Shown here one piece after another: positions 1 through 8,777 of a stretch of DNA of 64,000 nucleotides (positions are counted from its first letter, which is position 1; each line of letters opens with the position of its first letter). The translations under genes were made by a program, and so were the position numbers. The DNA lies in NCBI GenBank assembly GCA_963794605.1, contig CAWCEN010000004.1, positions 1 to 64,000 on the forward strand, read 5' to 3'. The DNA is from VAXT01 sp963794605. GTDB lineage: Bacteria; Actinomycetota; Thermoleophilia; Gaiellales; Gaiellaceae. The notes under the pieces were generated by a model. The model made no database searches, was not told the origin of the DNA, and saw nothing but the letters and a program-made list of their open reading frames with translations.

Positions 1-975
<975 letters not shown>

Positions 976-1081
976 TTGGTTGTCACGCGGCACCCGAAGG
1001 CGCCGGCTAGACAGCTTCGCGATGAGCCTGAAGCTCAAAGGTCATGGCCCCCAACGATCGAGGGCATGACGAGTTGTTAAG

Positions 1082-1107
1082 CCTCGAGTCGGTGTGACGA
1101 CTCGAGG
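1082..1107 (-). other. rRNA leader hairpin, perfect 10-bp stem
   Basis: CCTCGAGTCG pairs with CGACTCGAGG around a 6-nt loop. It lies in the rRNA leader between boxA and the 16S 5' end, where RNase III processing stems or antitermination boxB-like hairpins are usual. The role is inferred from position only. Confidence 0.6.
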
Positions 1108-1127
1108 TCTCGACGTTTCACGCTGTT

Positions 1128-1142
1128 GAGTTTTCAAAGACC
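1128..1142 (-). promoter_or_regulatory. rRNA leader boxA-like antitermination site
   Basis: The minus strand reads GGTCTTTGAAAACTC, matching the TCTTTGAAAAC core of NusB/S10 boxA elements found in rRNA leaders. It lies about 155 nt upstream of the 16S 5' end and downstream of the terminator-like hairpin at 1162-1189, so it could not antiterminate that hairpin by itself. Confidence 0.65.
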
Positions 1143-1161
1143 GTTGCTGTGCGAGGGGCGT

Positions 1162-1189
1162 AAAAAAGCCTCCGACTCGCGCCAGAGGC
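1162..1189 (-). terminator. Intrinsic terminator-like hairpin between rRNA promoter and boxA
   Basis: On the minus strand GCCTCTGGC pairs with GTCGGAGGC (two G-U pairs) around a GCGA tetraloop and is followed by six T. It may end the tyrS-like transcript, whose stop codon is at 1316-1318, or act as an attenuator in the rRNA leader, because it lies downstream of the only good promoter seen (1292-1319). Confidence 0.7.
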
Positions 1190-1291
1190 CTCCAGAGGTG
1201 TCGGGTACTTGCGTCGTATCCGAGTGCGTCCGAAGGCGCTCCAGTGTCGAGTTACAGAACCGTCTTACGCCGCTCGTCGAGCAGCCGACGA

Positions 1292-1319
1292 ATGGTAGCA
1301 GCACGAAGGGGGGTGTCAA
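1292..1319 (-). promoter_or_regulatory. Sigma-70/HrdB-type promoter for the rRNA operon
   Basis: The minus strand has TTGACA (1319-1314), a 16-bp spacer and TACCAT (1297-1292). The perfect -35 box overlaps the last codons and stop of the upstream tyrS-like gene. It is the best promoter seen for the 16S gene and would give a leader of about 310 nt. Confidence 0.65.
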
Positions 1320-2461
1320 GCAGCGCGAAAGCGCATGAAACGGCGTTTTCCAGCCTGGACGAGAGCGCCGTCGAGCGTCTCCAGCGGCACGTCGAGGTCG
1401 GTGACCGTCTCGCCGTTGACCTTGACCGCGCCCTGGGAGATGAGCCGACGTGCGTCGCTCGTCGAGCCGATGCCGAGATGCTCGACGAGCAGCGCCGGCA
1501 GATGGACCTCGCCGTCGCCCGCGAGCACCGCTTCCGGCACCTCGTCGGGGGCCGCGCCTTCGCGGACCACGCGCGTGAAGTGCTCCTCCGCGGCCTGCGC
1601 GGCCTCCTCCCCGTGTGAGCGGCGCACGATGAAGCGCGCGAGCTCGAGCTTGGCCTGCATCGGATCGCCCGGCACGTCTTCACGCTCCATGACGAGCCGG
1701 TACCACTGCTCGAGCAGCGAATCCGGGATCCGCATCGTCTTGCCGAACTGCTCGTCCGGTGCCTCCCGCAGGCCGATGTAGTTCCCGCGCGAGGCGCTCA
1801 TGCCCGTGCCGTCCCAGCTGTCGAGGTAGGCAACCGTGAGCGCAACCTGGGGCTCGAGCCCGTACGCGGACATGACCTCGCGACCCATGAGCAGGTTGTA
1901 CGTCTGGTCGGTGCCGCCGAGCTCGATGTCCGCCTCGACGGCGACCGAGTCGTAGGCCTGCATCATCGGGTACAGGAGCTCCGAGATCGAGATCGGCTCG
2001 TTCGCTCCGAAGCGTTTGTGGAAGTCGTCGCGCTCGAGGATCCGCGCGACGGTCGTAGTCCTCGTCAGTCGCAGGATCTCGGCGAAGTCGAGCTTGCCCA
2101 GCCACTCGCTGTTGAAGCGGAGCTCCGTGCGCTCGGGGTCGATGATCCTCGACGCGGCCTCGAAGTAGCGCTGGGCGTTGGCGTCGATCACCGCGGGATC
2201 GATCATCGGCCGCTCGGTCTTGCGCCCGGAGGGATCTCCGATTCGAGTCGTGTAGTCGCCGACGATGAGGACGCCGATGTGCCCCTCGTCCTGGAAGGCC
2301 CTCATGCGGCGCAGCGGCACCCCGTTCCCGAGGGTCACGTCCGGGGCGGTGACGTCGATGCCGAGCTTCACGCGCAGCGGCCGGTCGAGCTTCAGCTTCT
2401 CCTCGAGCGCGCCCTCCGGCAGCACTGCGGTTGCGTTACGGATCAGCGCCGCGATGTCCAC
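1316..2461 (-). CDS. Tyrosyl-tRNA synthetase homologue lacking HIGH and KMSKS motifs
   Basis: This 381-aa protein follows the TyrRS plan: Rossmann catalytic domain (about 25-225), anticodon-binding helical region and a C-terminal S4 RNA-binding domain (about 325-378). Fold landmarks are intact: GDPSGRKTER near 77-84, YPMMQAYDSV near 164-173 and LGGTDQ near 181-186. However, the HLGH-type motif reads VTLGN (residues 42-46) and the KMSKS loop reads GMSAS (220-224), so both histidines and both lysines that act on ATP are gone. Substrate pocket and RNA-binding domain are therefore kept without the usual adenylation signatures. It could be a paralogue with another role, or an unusual clade-specific TyrRS. 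It lies directly upstream of the rRNA promoter and head-to-head with the PBP gene. Confidence 0.85.
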   Translation of the reverse strand: MDIAALIRNATAVLPEGALEEKLKLDRPLRVKLGIDVTAPDVTLGNGVPLRRMRAFQDEGHIGVLIVGDYTTRIGDPSGRKTERPMIDPAVIDANAQRYFEAASRIIDPERTELRFNSEWLGKLDFAEILRLTRTTTVARILERDDFHKRFGANEPISISELLYPMMQAYDSVAVEADIELGGTDQTYNLLMGREVMSAYGLEPQVALTVAYLDSWDGTGMSASRGNYIGLREAPDEQFGKTMRIPDSLLEQWYRLVMEREDVPGDPMQAKLELARFIVRRSHGEEAAQAAEEHFTRVVREGAAPDEVPEAVLAGDGEVHLPALLVEHLGIGSTSDARRLISQGAVKVNGETVTDLDVPLETLDGALVQAGKRRFMRFRAA

Positions 2462-4914
2462 GCAGCGAGTCTAGACTCCGCCCCTTGCGATTTCGCCGCA
2501 GCACCAAGCCGGCGCGAAAGACGAACGGGCGCCGCATCCGCAAGCTCCGTCTCCTGGCACTCGTCCTGGTGCTGGGCGTGCTCGGGCTTGCCTCGTTCAC
2601 GTTCGGCCTGATGACCGCGATCGCGAGCCAGCTTCCGCAGTACGACCCGGCGCACCAGAAGAAGATCGCGCACGACGGATACATCTACGACCGGAACGGC
2701 AATCTGCTCGCGGTGCTGCGCGGCAAGGAGAGCCGCGTCATCCTGAACTCGGATCAGATCGCGCCGATCATGAAGCAGGCAATCGTCGCGATCGAGGACA
2801 AGCGCTTCTACGAGCACAACGGCGTCGACCTGCACGCGATCGGCCGCGCGCTGCTCGCGGACATCGAGCACAAGGCCGTCGTGCAGGGCGGCTCGACGAT
2901 CACGCAGCAGTTCATCAAGAACGCCTACGTGGCCGACAACCGCTCGATCGCGCGCAAGCTCAAGGAGGCTGCGCTCGCGTGGCAGCTCGAGCAGCGCCAC
3001 CGGGACGACAAGGACTGGATCCTGACCGCGTACCTGAACACGATCTACTTCGGGAACGGCGCGTACGGGATCGGGCAGGCGGCGCTGACGTATTTCCAGA
3101 AGCCGGCGAGCAAACTGACCCTTCCGGAGGCGGCACTCCTCGCTGGGATTCCGCGGGACCCGTCGCTGTTCGACCCGGTGACGAACCCGAAAGCGGCGAA
3201 GGAGCGGCGCCGCGTCGTCCTCGATCAGATGCTCCAGCAGAGGATCATCGCCGCCGACCAGTACCACGCCGCCCGCAGCGCGGCGCTCCCCGGCCCCGAC
3301 GAGGTCCGGCTGCCCGGGACGCGCGAGACCCAGGGCCAGTACTTCATCAACTACGTCAAGCAGCAGCTGATCTCCGACCCGGAGTACGGGCCGGGCGCGG
3401 TCTTCGGCGGCGGGCTTCGCATCCAAACGACGCTCGACCTCGGGCTCCAGAAGATGGCGCGGAAGGCGATCTCCAAGGTCCTGACCGACCCGCGCGGGCC
3501 GCAGGCAGCCCTCGTGGCGATCGAGCCGAAGAGCGGAAAGGTGCTCGCGATGGTCGGAGGGTCGAGCTACCGGGAGAGCCAATTCAACCTCGCGGTGCAG
3601 GGTGAGCGGCAGCCGGGCTCGGCGTTCAAGCCGTTCGTGCTCGCGACCGCGCTCAAGGAAGGGATCTCGCCCGCGACGCACTTCACCTCGCATCCGGTCG
3701 TGATCCCGCTCGGCGACAAGCTCTGGCAGGTGAACAACTACGAGGGCGAGTACCTCGGCTCGATCGACCTGACCTCGGCGACCGTCCACTCCGACAACTC
3801 GGTCTACGCGCAGCTGACTTCGATCGTCGGGCCGCAGAACATCGCGACGACGGCGCGCGAGGCTGGGATCCGGAGCAAGCTGAACAGCTACTTCGCGATC
3901 GGCCTCGGCGCAGAGTCTGCGAACCCGCTCGAGATGGCGCGGGCCTATGCAACGTTTGCGAACGGCGGCAACCGGATCGACGGCTCGATCCTCGGCAACG
4001 AGCCCCGCGCGATCACGCAGATCGGGAAGAACAAGAACGAGATCGTCACGCACCGGGTGCTCAGCCCTACGAAGACGGCGATCCTGAACACGATCCTGCA
4101 GAAGGTCGTGACCGAGGGCACGGGCCATCGCGCGGCGCTCGGCGACCGGCCGGTCGCCGGCAAGACCGGGACGACGGAGAACTACGGCGACGCCTGGTTC
4201 GTCGGGTACGTGCCGCAGCTGGCGGTCGCGGTGTGGGTCGGGTATCCGCGCGAGCTGAAGCCGATGGAGACCGAGTACCACGGGGAGCCCGTCGCCGGCG
4301 GGACGTTCCCGGCGGAGATCTGGCACACGTTCATGGAGAAGGCGCTTCCGTTCCTCAAGGACGAGCCGGAGTCGTTCCCGTCGACGTACATCCCGTACGG
4401 CTCGCCGCACGAGGCGGTCTTCCGCGACGGCCACCTGCAGCTCGACAACGGGCGGTGCAACTTTGTGCGGACGCTGCTCTTCTTCGACGAGCAGGAGCCG
4501 GGTCAGACGGCGAACTGCAAGCCGAACGAGGTGGAGGTTCCCGACCTGATCGGGCAGCCGGTGCAGGCCGCTCGGAACCGGCTCGCGGGCCAGCCGTTGA
4601 CGCCGTCGATCGTCTACAAGCCCGCGAGGGCCGGACAGAAGCTGGACGTCGTGCTCGGACAGAAGCCGAGCAAGGGACACTTGTCGGCCTACGACCACGT
4701 GACGCTCGTCGTGGCGAAGCCCACCCACGGTGTCGTGCCGCGGCTGATCGGGCTGCCCGTGGATCGGGCGCAGGAGAAGTGCGAGCGGCGCGGTCTGAAG
4801 GTCGACGTCGAGCAGACGGCCAAGGGGCCGCCTGGGCGCGTGATCTTCCAGCTGCCGCGGGCGGGGGTCGCGGCCGCGCCCGGAATGCGCGTCAGGATCG
4901 CTGTCGCGGCCTAA
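2431..4914 (+). CDS. Class A penicillin-binding protein with two PASTA domains
   Basis: Bifunctional peptidoglycan glycosyltransferase/transpeptidase of 827 aa. After a basic N-terminus a signal anchor (about 40-65) precedes the GT51 domain, with EDKRFYEHNGVD holding the catalytic Glu and GGSTITQQ further on. The transpeptidase domain has SAFK (SxxK nucleophile), SDN (SxN) and KTGTT (KTG). Two PASTA repeats occupy about the last 135 residues, typical of actinobacterial PBPs that sense muropeptides. The ATG at 2431 overlaps the 5' end of the divergent tyrS-like gene (start 2461). A TTG at 2485 just before the basic segment would avoid this, so the start is uncertain. Confidence 0.95.
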   Translation: MRYGSAPRCPRSESRLRPLRFRRSTKPARKTNGRRIRKLRLLALVLVLGVLGLASFTFGLMTAIASQLPQYDPAHQKKIAHDGYIYDRNGNLLAVLRGKESRVILNSDQIAPIMKQAIVAIEDKRFYEHNGVDLHAIGRALLADIEHKAVVQGGSTITQQFIKNAYVADNRSIARKLKEAALAWQLEQRHRDDKDWILTAYLNTIYFGNGAYGIGQAALTYFQKPASKLTLPEAALLAGIPRDPSLFDPVTNPKAAKERRRVVLDQMLQQRIIAADQYHAARSAALPGPDEVRLPGTRETQGQYFINYVKQQLISDPEYGPGAVFGGGLRIQTTLDLGLQKMARKAISKVLTDPRGPQAALVAIEPKSGKVLAMVGGSSYRESQFNLAVQGERQPGSAFKPFVLATALKEGISPATHFTSHPVVIPLGDKLWQVNNYEGEYLGSIDLTSATVHSDNSVYAQLTSIVGPQNIATTAREAGIRSKLNSYFAIGLGAESANPLEMARAYATFANGGNRIDGSILGNEPRAITQIGKNKNEIVTHRVLSPTKTAILNTILQKVVTEGTGHRAALGDRPVAGKTGTTENYGDAWFVGYVPQLAVAVWVGYPRELKPMETEYHGEPVAGGTFPAEIWHTFMEKALPFLKDEPESFPSTYIPYGSPHEAVFRDGHLQLDNGRCNFVRTLLFFDEQEPGQTANCKPNEVEVPDLIGQPVQAARNRLAGQPLTPSIVYKPARAGQKLDVVLGQKPSKGHLSAYDHVTLVVAKPTHGVVPRLIGLPVDRAQEKCERRGLKVDVEQTAKGPPGRVIFQLPRAGVAAAPGMRVRIAVAA

Positions 4915-4987
4915 GGCGACGCTTGCGGCGCCGACTTCAGGACGTGCGGGGCTTTGCCCGCGCGGCCGTCGGAAATGAGCGGTCGAC
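4915..4987 (-). repeat. Double-hairpin dispersed repeat (REP-like), copy 1
   Basis: The minus strand reads a conserved head (GTCGACCGCTCATTTCCGAC), then hairpin 1 (GGCCGCGCGGGC-AAA-GCCCCGCACGTCC) and hairpin 2 (GGCGCCGC-AA-GCGTCGCC). Head and hairpin architecture match the copies at 7261, 7419 and 30296. It begins directly after the PBP stop codon in an intergenic gap between convergent genes. Confidence 0.75.
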
Positions 4988-4998
4988 CCAACTCGAGT

Positions 4999-5556
4999 TC
5001 AAGACGAACGCTTCAAGGGTCTGCTGAGGAAAGGCGAGCCGGCCTCGCCGTAGCGCCACGGGACTTCCGCAGCTTTCGTGATCCCGATTCTCGGGCCGAC
5101 GGCGAGCTCGACTGCTTCGGCGGCGTAGAGCGCGAACGGCGCTTTGTCCAGCGGGAGCCCGTCGTGCTCTCCGGTCAGCCCCAGAGCCTGGGTGAGCCGT
5201 CCGGGACCCGCAGCGAGGAGCCTCGGCTCATGCGTGCCCCGGCGCGCGGCCATCGTCTCGGTCCGGATGGTGGGCTCGAGGGCGCGGATGAGAACGGCGC
5301 TACCCGTCTCGCAGACGAAGTTCAGGCACCAGTGAACGCCGTACGAGCGGTAGACGTAGGCGTGGCCCGGCGGGCCGAACATCGACGCGTTGCGAGCCGT
5401 GGGGCCGCCGTAGCTGTGGGCCGCCGGGTCCTCGTGGTCGTACGCCTCGACCTCGACGATCTTGCCGCCGACTCCGTCGACGAGCAGGGTGGCGCCGACG
5501 AGCTCCGGTGCGACGTCGTGGACGCTGCGCGCGAAGAACGTGCGGCGGAGCTTCAT
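4999..5556 (-). CDS. 3-methyladenine DNA glycosylase (AAG/MPG family)
   Basis: 185-aa protein that would excise alkylated purines from DNA at the start of base excision repair. Family features include KIVEVEAYDHEDPAAHS, where the Glu of VEAY is the expected catalytic residue, followed by ASMFGPPGHAYVYRSYG, GSAVLIRALEP and the C-terminal GPRIGITKA. Its ATG overlaps the stop of the upstream MFS gene (ATGA, 5553-5556), so the two are probably translationally coupled. An in-frame reading extends far upstream but is not homologous to anything and overlaps the MFS gene. Confidence 0.92.
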   Translation of the reverse strand: MKLRRTFFARSVHDVAPELVGATLLVDGVGGKIVEVEAYDHEDPAAHSYGGPTARNASMFGPPGHAYVYRSYGVHWCLNFVCETGSAVLIRALEPTIRTETMAARRGTHEPRLLAAGPGRLTQALGLTGEHDGLPLDKAPFALYAAEAVELAVGPRIGITKAAEVPWRYGEAGSPFLSRPLKRSS

Positions 5557-6857
5557 GCCGCCCTGGCTCTCGCAGCGTCGTAGCGGAGGAGCGCCGGCGC
5601 CGCGGCGACGAAGAGCCAGCAGCCGGCCATGCAGAGGATTCCTCCGGAGACGACCGAGAAGCGCAGGTTCGTCAGCGACGCGAGCGCGCCGGCCTCGAGG
5701 TTGCCGACCGCTGGGGCGCTCGCGACCTGGGCGAGCTCGATCCCCGACAGGCGTCCGCGCAGCGAGTCCGGGGTCACGGTGAGCAGGATCGTCGAGCGGA
5801 GGATCGCGCTCCAGTCGTCGGCTCCCCCGGCGATCGCCAGGAAGATCAGCGCGAGCCACAGGCTGGGCGAGAGACCAAAGCCGACGATCGCAGCGCCCCA
5901 CGCCGTGGCCGCGATACAGACCCCGAGCCCTTGCCTTCGCGCGCGGGTCACCCAGCCCGAGAGGAGCGTGGCCACGAGGGCGCCTGCGTACGGCGCCGCG
6001 TAGAGGAAGCCAACGGTCGTTGCACCACCCCCGAAGTGTTCGCCGAACGCCGGAAAGAGCGCGCTCGGCATCCCGAAGACCATGGCGATCGTGTCCACGA
6101 CGAAGATGCCCTTCAGCTCGGGCTTCTGCCGGACCAGCCGGAAGCCCTCGGCGATCGCCCGCAGGCCGGGGCGCGCGACCGCTCCGAGAGGCGGCATCTT
6201 CGGAAGCAGCGCCGCGGCGATCAGCGAGGCGGAGAAGGTGACGACGTCGATCGCGTAGGTGGCCGTCAGGCCGACCGAAGCGATCAGGATGCCGCCGATC
6301 GCCGGCCCGCCGACGTGACCGAAGGATGAGTAGATGCCCTGCACGGCCGCCGCGGGAGCGATCTGATCCTGCCCGACGAGCCGCGGAACCAGCGCATCCA
6401 TCGCGGGACGTTGGATTGCGTAGAGGGCGGTGCCGATCGTCTCGGCCGCGTACAGGGCCCACACCTTCGGCTCCGCGAGCGCGGCGTTCGCGACCAGGAG
6501 CCCGGACACACCGGCCAGGCCGAGGTCGGCCAGGATCAGGAGCCGCCGGCGATCCACCGCGTCGGCGATCGCGCCGCCGAGAAACGAGATCGTCAGCAGC
6601 GGGACGAGCGCGGCGATCCCCAGGAGCCCAACCGCGAAGGTCGATCCCGTCAGCTGGTAGACCTGATACGGGATCGCGACCGTTGTCAGCATGCTCCCGA
6701 GCAGGGAGACGGCGCTTCCGAACCAGAGGCGGCGGAAGTCGCGCGACCGCCGCAGCGGGGTCAGGTCGATCGTGAGCCCGCGCAGGAACGCGAGTCGGCC
6801 GGGTCGTTCGGTTTCGCCGGCGAGGTCGTCGACCGGCGGGCCGAAGGGGTCGGACAA
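5553..6857 (-). CDS. MFS transporter, enterobactin-exporter (EntS)-like
   Basis: 434-aa major facilitator protein with about twelve hydrophobic segments. The N-terminal half reads like EntS/DHA3-type efflux carriers (RLWFGSAVSLLGSMLTTVAIP followed by YQVYQLTGS). A long cytoplasmic loop near the middle (MPPLGAVARPGLRAIAEGF) separates the halves. The substrate cannot be told from sequence. It starts one base after the DUF370 stop region and overlaps the glycosylase start by 4 bp, so the three genes probably form one transcript. Confidence 0.85.
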   Translation of the reverse strand: MSDPFGPPVDDLAGETERPGRLAFLRGLTIDLTPLRRSRDFRRLWFGSAVSLLGSMLTTVAIPYQVYQLTGSTFAVGLLGIAALVPLLTISFLGGAIADAVDRRRLLILADLGLAGVSGLLVANAALAEPKVWALYAAETIGTALYAIQRPAMDALVPRLVGQDQIAPAAAVQGIYSSFGHVGGPAIGGILIASVGLTATYAIDVVTFSASLIAAALLPKMPPLGAVARPGLRAIAEGFRLVRQKPELKGIFVVDTIAMVFGMPSALFPAFGEHFGGGATTVGFLYAAPYAGALVATLLSGWVTRARRQGLGVCIAATAWGAAIVGFGLSPSLWLALIFLAIAGGADDWSAILRSTILLTVTPDSLRGRLSGIELAQVASAPAVGNLEAGALASLTNLRFSVVSGGILCMAGCWLFVAAAPALLRYDAARARAA

Positions 6858-6858
6858 G

Positions 6859-7197
6859 CTAGAAGAGCTGCTCGGTTTCGCCGGGGCGCGACGTCTTCTC
6901 GAGCAGGCGGCGCGCGCGGCGGCCGAGGTCGTTCAGGTCGACGCGGCCCTTGTCCGCGTCCTCGACGATCCGTTCTGCGAGCTTCAGTGCCTCGTCGATG
7001 ATCGGTGCGCTCATCGCGGCGTCCTGGCCCATGTCGTGGAGGATCGTCCGCTCCGTGCGGCCGGCGATGATCGGGTCGGGCACGCCCTCGATCCAGACGC
7101 GCGTCCGGTGCCCTCCGCCCCGCTCCTTGCCGACGATCGGCTCGACGGCGTAGATCTTGTCGGCCCGTGCGTACTTGCCGAAGCCGAGAAAAATCAT
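6859..7197 (-). CDS. DUF370/RemA-like small protein
   Basis: About 112 aa beginning MIFLGFGKYARADKIYAV, similar to the N-terminus of the DUF370 family (RemA, a DNA-binding matrix regulator in Bacillus), with DPIIAGRTERTILHDM further on. A charged helical C-terminus (about 70-112) is longer than in RemA. ATGs at 7236 and 7215 are in frame upstream, but none of the three has a clear Shine-Dalgarno site; MIF is chosen from family alignment. The first 17 nt of the coding region and its upstream DNA belong to a 158-bp tandem duplication. The DUF370 assignment is by recalled pattern and is moderate. Confidence 0.65.
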   Translation of the reverse strand: MIFLGFGKYARADKIYAVEPIVGKERGGGHRTRVWIEGVPDPIIAGRTERTILHDMGQDAAMSAPIIDEALKLAERIVEDADKGRVDLNDLGRRARRLLEKTSRPGETEQLF

Positions 7198-7260
7198 CCG
7201 TCCGCCGTCAGCCATAGCGCGATTATCGCTGTTCATTCGGTTGCGCTAACGAACCGCGCA

Positions 7261-7332
7261 TCGACCGGTCATTTCCGACGGACGCACGAGCAAAGCTCGA
7301 GCGTCCTGATGGTCGGCACCGCGAGCGGTGCC
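7261..7332 (+). repeat. Double-hairpin dispersed repeat, copy 2
   Basis: Head TCGACCGGTCATTTCCGACG, then hairpin GACGCACGAGC-AAA-GCTCGAGCGTC (7281-7305) and hairpin GGCACCGC-GA-GCGGTGCC (7315-7332). Same architecture as the copies at 4915 and 30296; carried inside the tandem unit. Confidence 0.8.
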
Positions 7333-7418
7333 TTAGCGAAGCCGAGAAAAATCATCCGTCCGCCGTCAGCCATAGCGCGATTATCGCTGTTCATTCGGTT
7401 GCGCTAACGAACCGCGCA

Positions 7419-7490
7419 TCGACCGGTCATTTCCGACGGACGCACGAGCAAAGCTCGAGCGTCCTGATGGTCGGCACCGCGAGCGGTGCC
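7419..7490 (+). repeat. Double-hairpin dispersed repeat, copy 3
   Basis: Exact duplicate of copy 2, displaced by 158 bp as part of the tandem duplication; hairpins at 7439-7463 and 7473-7490. Confidence 0.8.
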
Positions 7491-7546
7491 TTAGCGAAGC
7501 CCGAGAAAAATCATCCGTCCGGCGTCCGCCATGAGCGGAACTCTAC

Positions 7547-7662
7547 GGGGTCAGACCCTGCCAAGAAACTGTGCCGACTCTGCGACAGGACTCGGTACAG
7601 CCGTGGACGAGCGCGGATCGTCGAGACGTCGGCGCCGCGAATTTGTAAAGGGGTCTGACCCC
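7547..7662. repeat. Inverted pair of GGGGTCAGACCCC palindromes
   Basis: GGGGTCAGACCC (7547-7558) and GGGGTCTGACCCC (7650-7662) face each other across about 90 bp of non-coding DNA, flanked by CTA. The right palindrome runs into the stop codon of the DegT gene. The same palindrome pair occurs at 21661-21720, which supports a mobile REP/MITE-like element. Confidence 0.65.
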
Positions 7663-8777
7663 TAGAGGGCGTCCCGCAGTGCGTCCACGACCAGCTCCTG
7701 GTCGGCGGCTTCGAGTTGCGGGAAGAACGGGAGCGCGAGGGTTCGCGAGCACGCGTCCTCGGCGACCGGGCACACGCCTTCCGCGAAGCCGTAGCGCTCG
7801 CGCATGTACGGCTGCAAATGCACGGCCGGGACGTAGAGGCCTGCTTCGATGCCCTGCGCGGCCAGGTTCTGGACGACCGCATCGCGATCGACGCCCTGCG
7901 CGACCTTGACGACGTAGACGAACCACGAGCGCTTGTGATCCGCATCGTCGGCGAGCGGAGCCTCCACGCCGTCGACGCCTGCCAGCAGTTCCGTGTACCG
8001 AGAAGCCGCAGCGCTGCGCAGCTCCAGCAGCCGGTCGAGCTTCTCCAGCTGCCCGATCCCGAGCGCCGCCTGGATGTCCGTGATCCGGTAGTTGAACCCC
8101 AGCCGAACGTGGTGGAACCAGCGCGAGTCGTACGAACGGCCCTGGTTGCGCAGGCTGACGAGCAGATCGCGCTCCTCCTCGGAGTGCGTCGTGACGATGC
8201 CGCCCTCGCCGGTCGTGATCTGCTTGTTCGGATAGAAGCCGAACGCGCCGGACACGCCGTGCGAGCCGATCGGCGCGCCCTTGTACTCGGCGCCGAGCGC
8301 CTCGCAGGAGTCGTCGATCAGCCAGAGCCCGTGCCGCTCGGCGATCGCGCGCAGTTCGTCGAGCTCGCACGGGTAGCCGAACATGTCGACGACCACGATC
8401 CCCTTCGTGCGCTCCGTGATCGCCGCCTCGACCGCGCCCGGATCGAGGTTGAGCGTCTGCGGGTCGACGTCTGCGAACACCGGCACGCCGCCCTCGAAGA
8501 TGAAGCAGTTCGCCGTCGCGACGAACGCGACCGGGGACGTGATCACCTCGTCCCCCGGCTCGACGCCGGCGATGTGGCAGAGCATGTGCAGCCCCGCCGT
8601 CCCACTCGAGACCGCAGCCGCAAAGGGCGCGCCGACGCGCTCAGCCAACAGCTCCTCGAAGCGCTCGATCGCCGGCCCGAGCGAGAGCCGGCCCGAGCGC
8701 AAGACCTCTACGACGAGCTCCTCGTCGCGCTCATCGACGTACGGGCGCGAGAGCGGAACTCGGGTTTCTGTCCTCAC
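7662..8777 (-). CDS. DegT/DnrJ/EryC1 family PLP-dependent aminotransferase
   Basis: 371-aa aminotransferase of the sugar-aminotransferase/dehydratase family. The Schiff-base lysine is in FGFYPNKQITTGEGG, SSGTAGLHM binds the PLP phosphate, and VVDMFGYPCEL and DDSCEALGAEY follow the family pattern. The GTG start overlaps the ilvE stop (GTGA at 8774-8777), so it is the last gene of the serA-ilvE operon. Family members usually make amino sugars for envelope polysaccharides; no sugar-nucleotide gene is adjacent, so the substrate is unknown. Confidence 0.9.
   Translation of the reverse strand: MRTETRVPLSRPYVDERDEELVVEVLRSGRLSLGPAIERFEELLAERVGAPFAAAVSSGTAGLHMLCHIAGVEPGDEVITSPVAFVATANCFIFEGGVPVFADVDPQTLNLDPGAVEAAITERTKGIVVVDMFGYPCELDELRAIAERHGLWLIDDSCEALGAEYKGAPIGSHGVSGAFGFYPNKQITTGEGGIVTTHSEEERDLLVSLRNQGRSYDSRWFHHVRLGFNYRITDIQAALGIGQLEKLDRLLELRSAAASRYTELLAGVDGVEAPLADDADHKRSWFVYVVKVAQGVDRDAVVQNLAAQGIEAGLYVPAVHLQPYMRERYGFAEGVCPVAEDACSRTLALPFFPQLEAADQELVVDALRDAL

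Larger units (their letters stand above)
7181..7540. repeat. 158-bp tandem duplication, two identical units plus diverged third
   Basis: 7181-7338 and 7339-7496 are identical base for base, and a third diverged partial copy runs to about 7537. Each unit holds the first 17 nt of the DUF370 coding region, its upstream DNA with a GCGATAATCGC palindrome, and one double-hairpin repeat. The 7237-7661 gap upstream of the gene otherwise holds only this array and the palindrome pair at 7547-7662. Confidence 0.9.

Noticed and set aside
2443..4728. 761-aa open frame antisense to the PBP gene
   Set aside because: Arg/Leu/Val-rich shadow of a strong coding region in high-GC DNA; no domain, and the plus strand is clearly the gene.
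7269..7355. 28-codon ORF created by the tandem duplication as a real gene
   Set aside because: It arises at the duplication junction and reads through a hairpin repeat; no independent evidence of expression.
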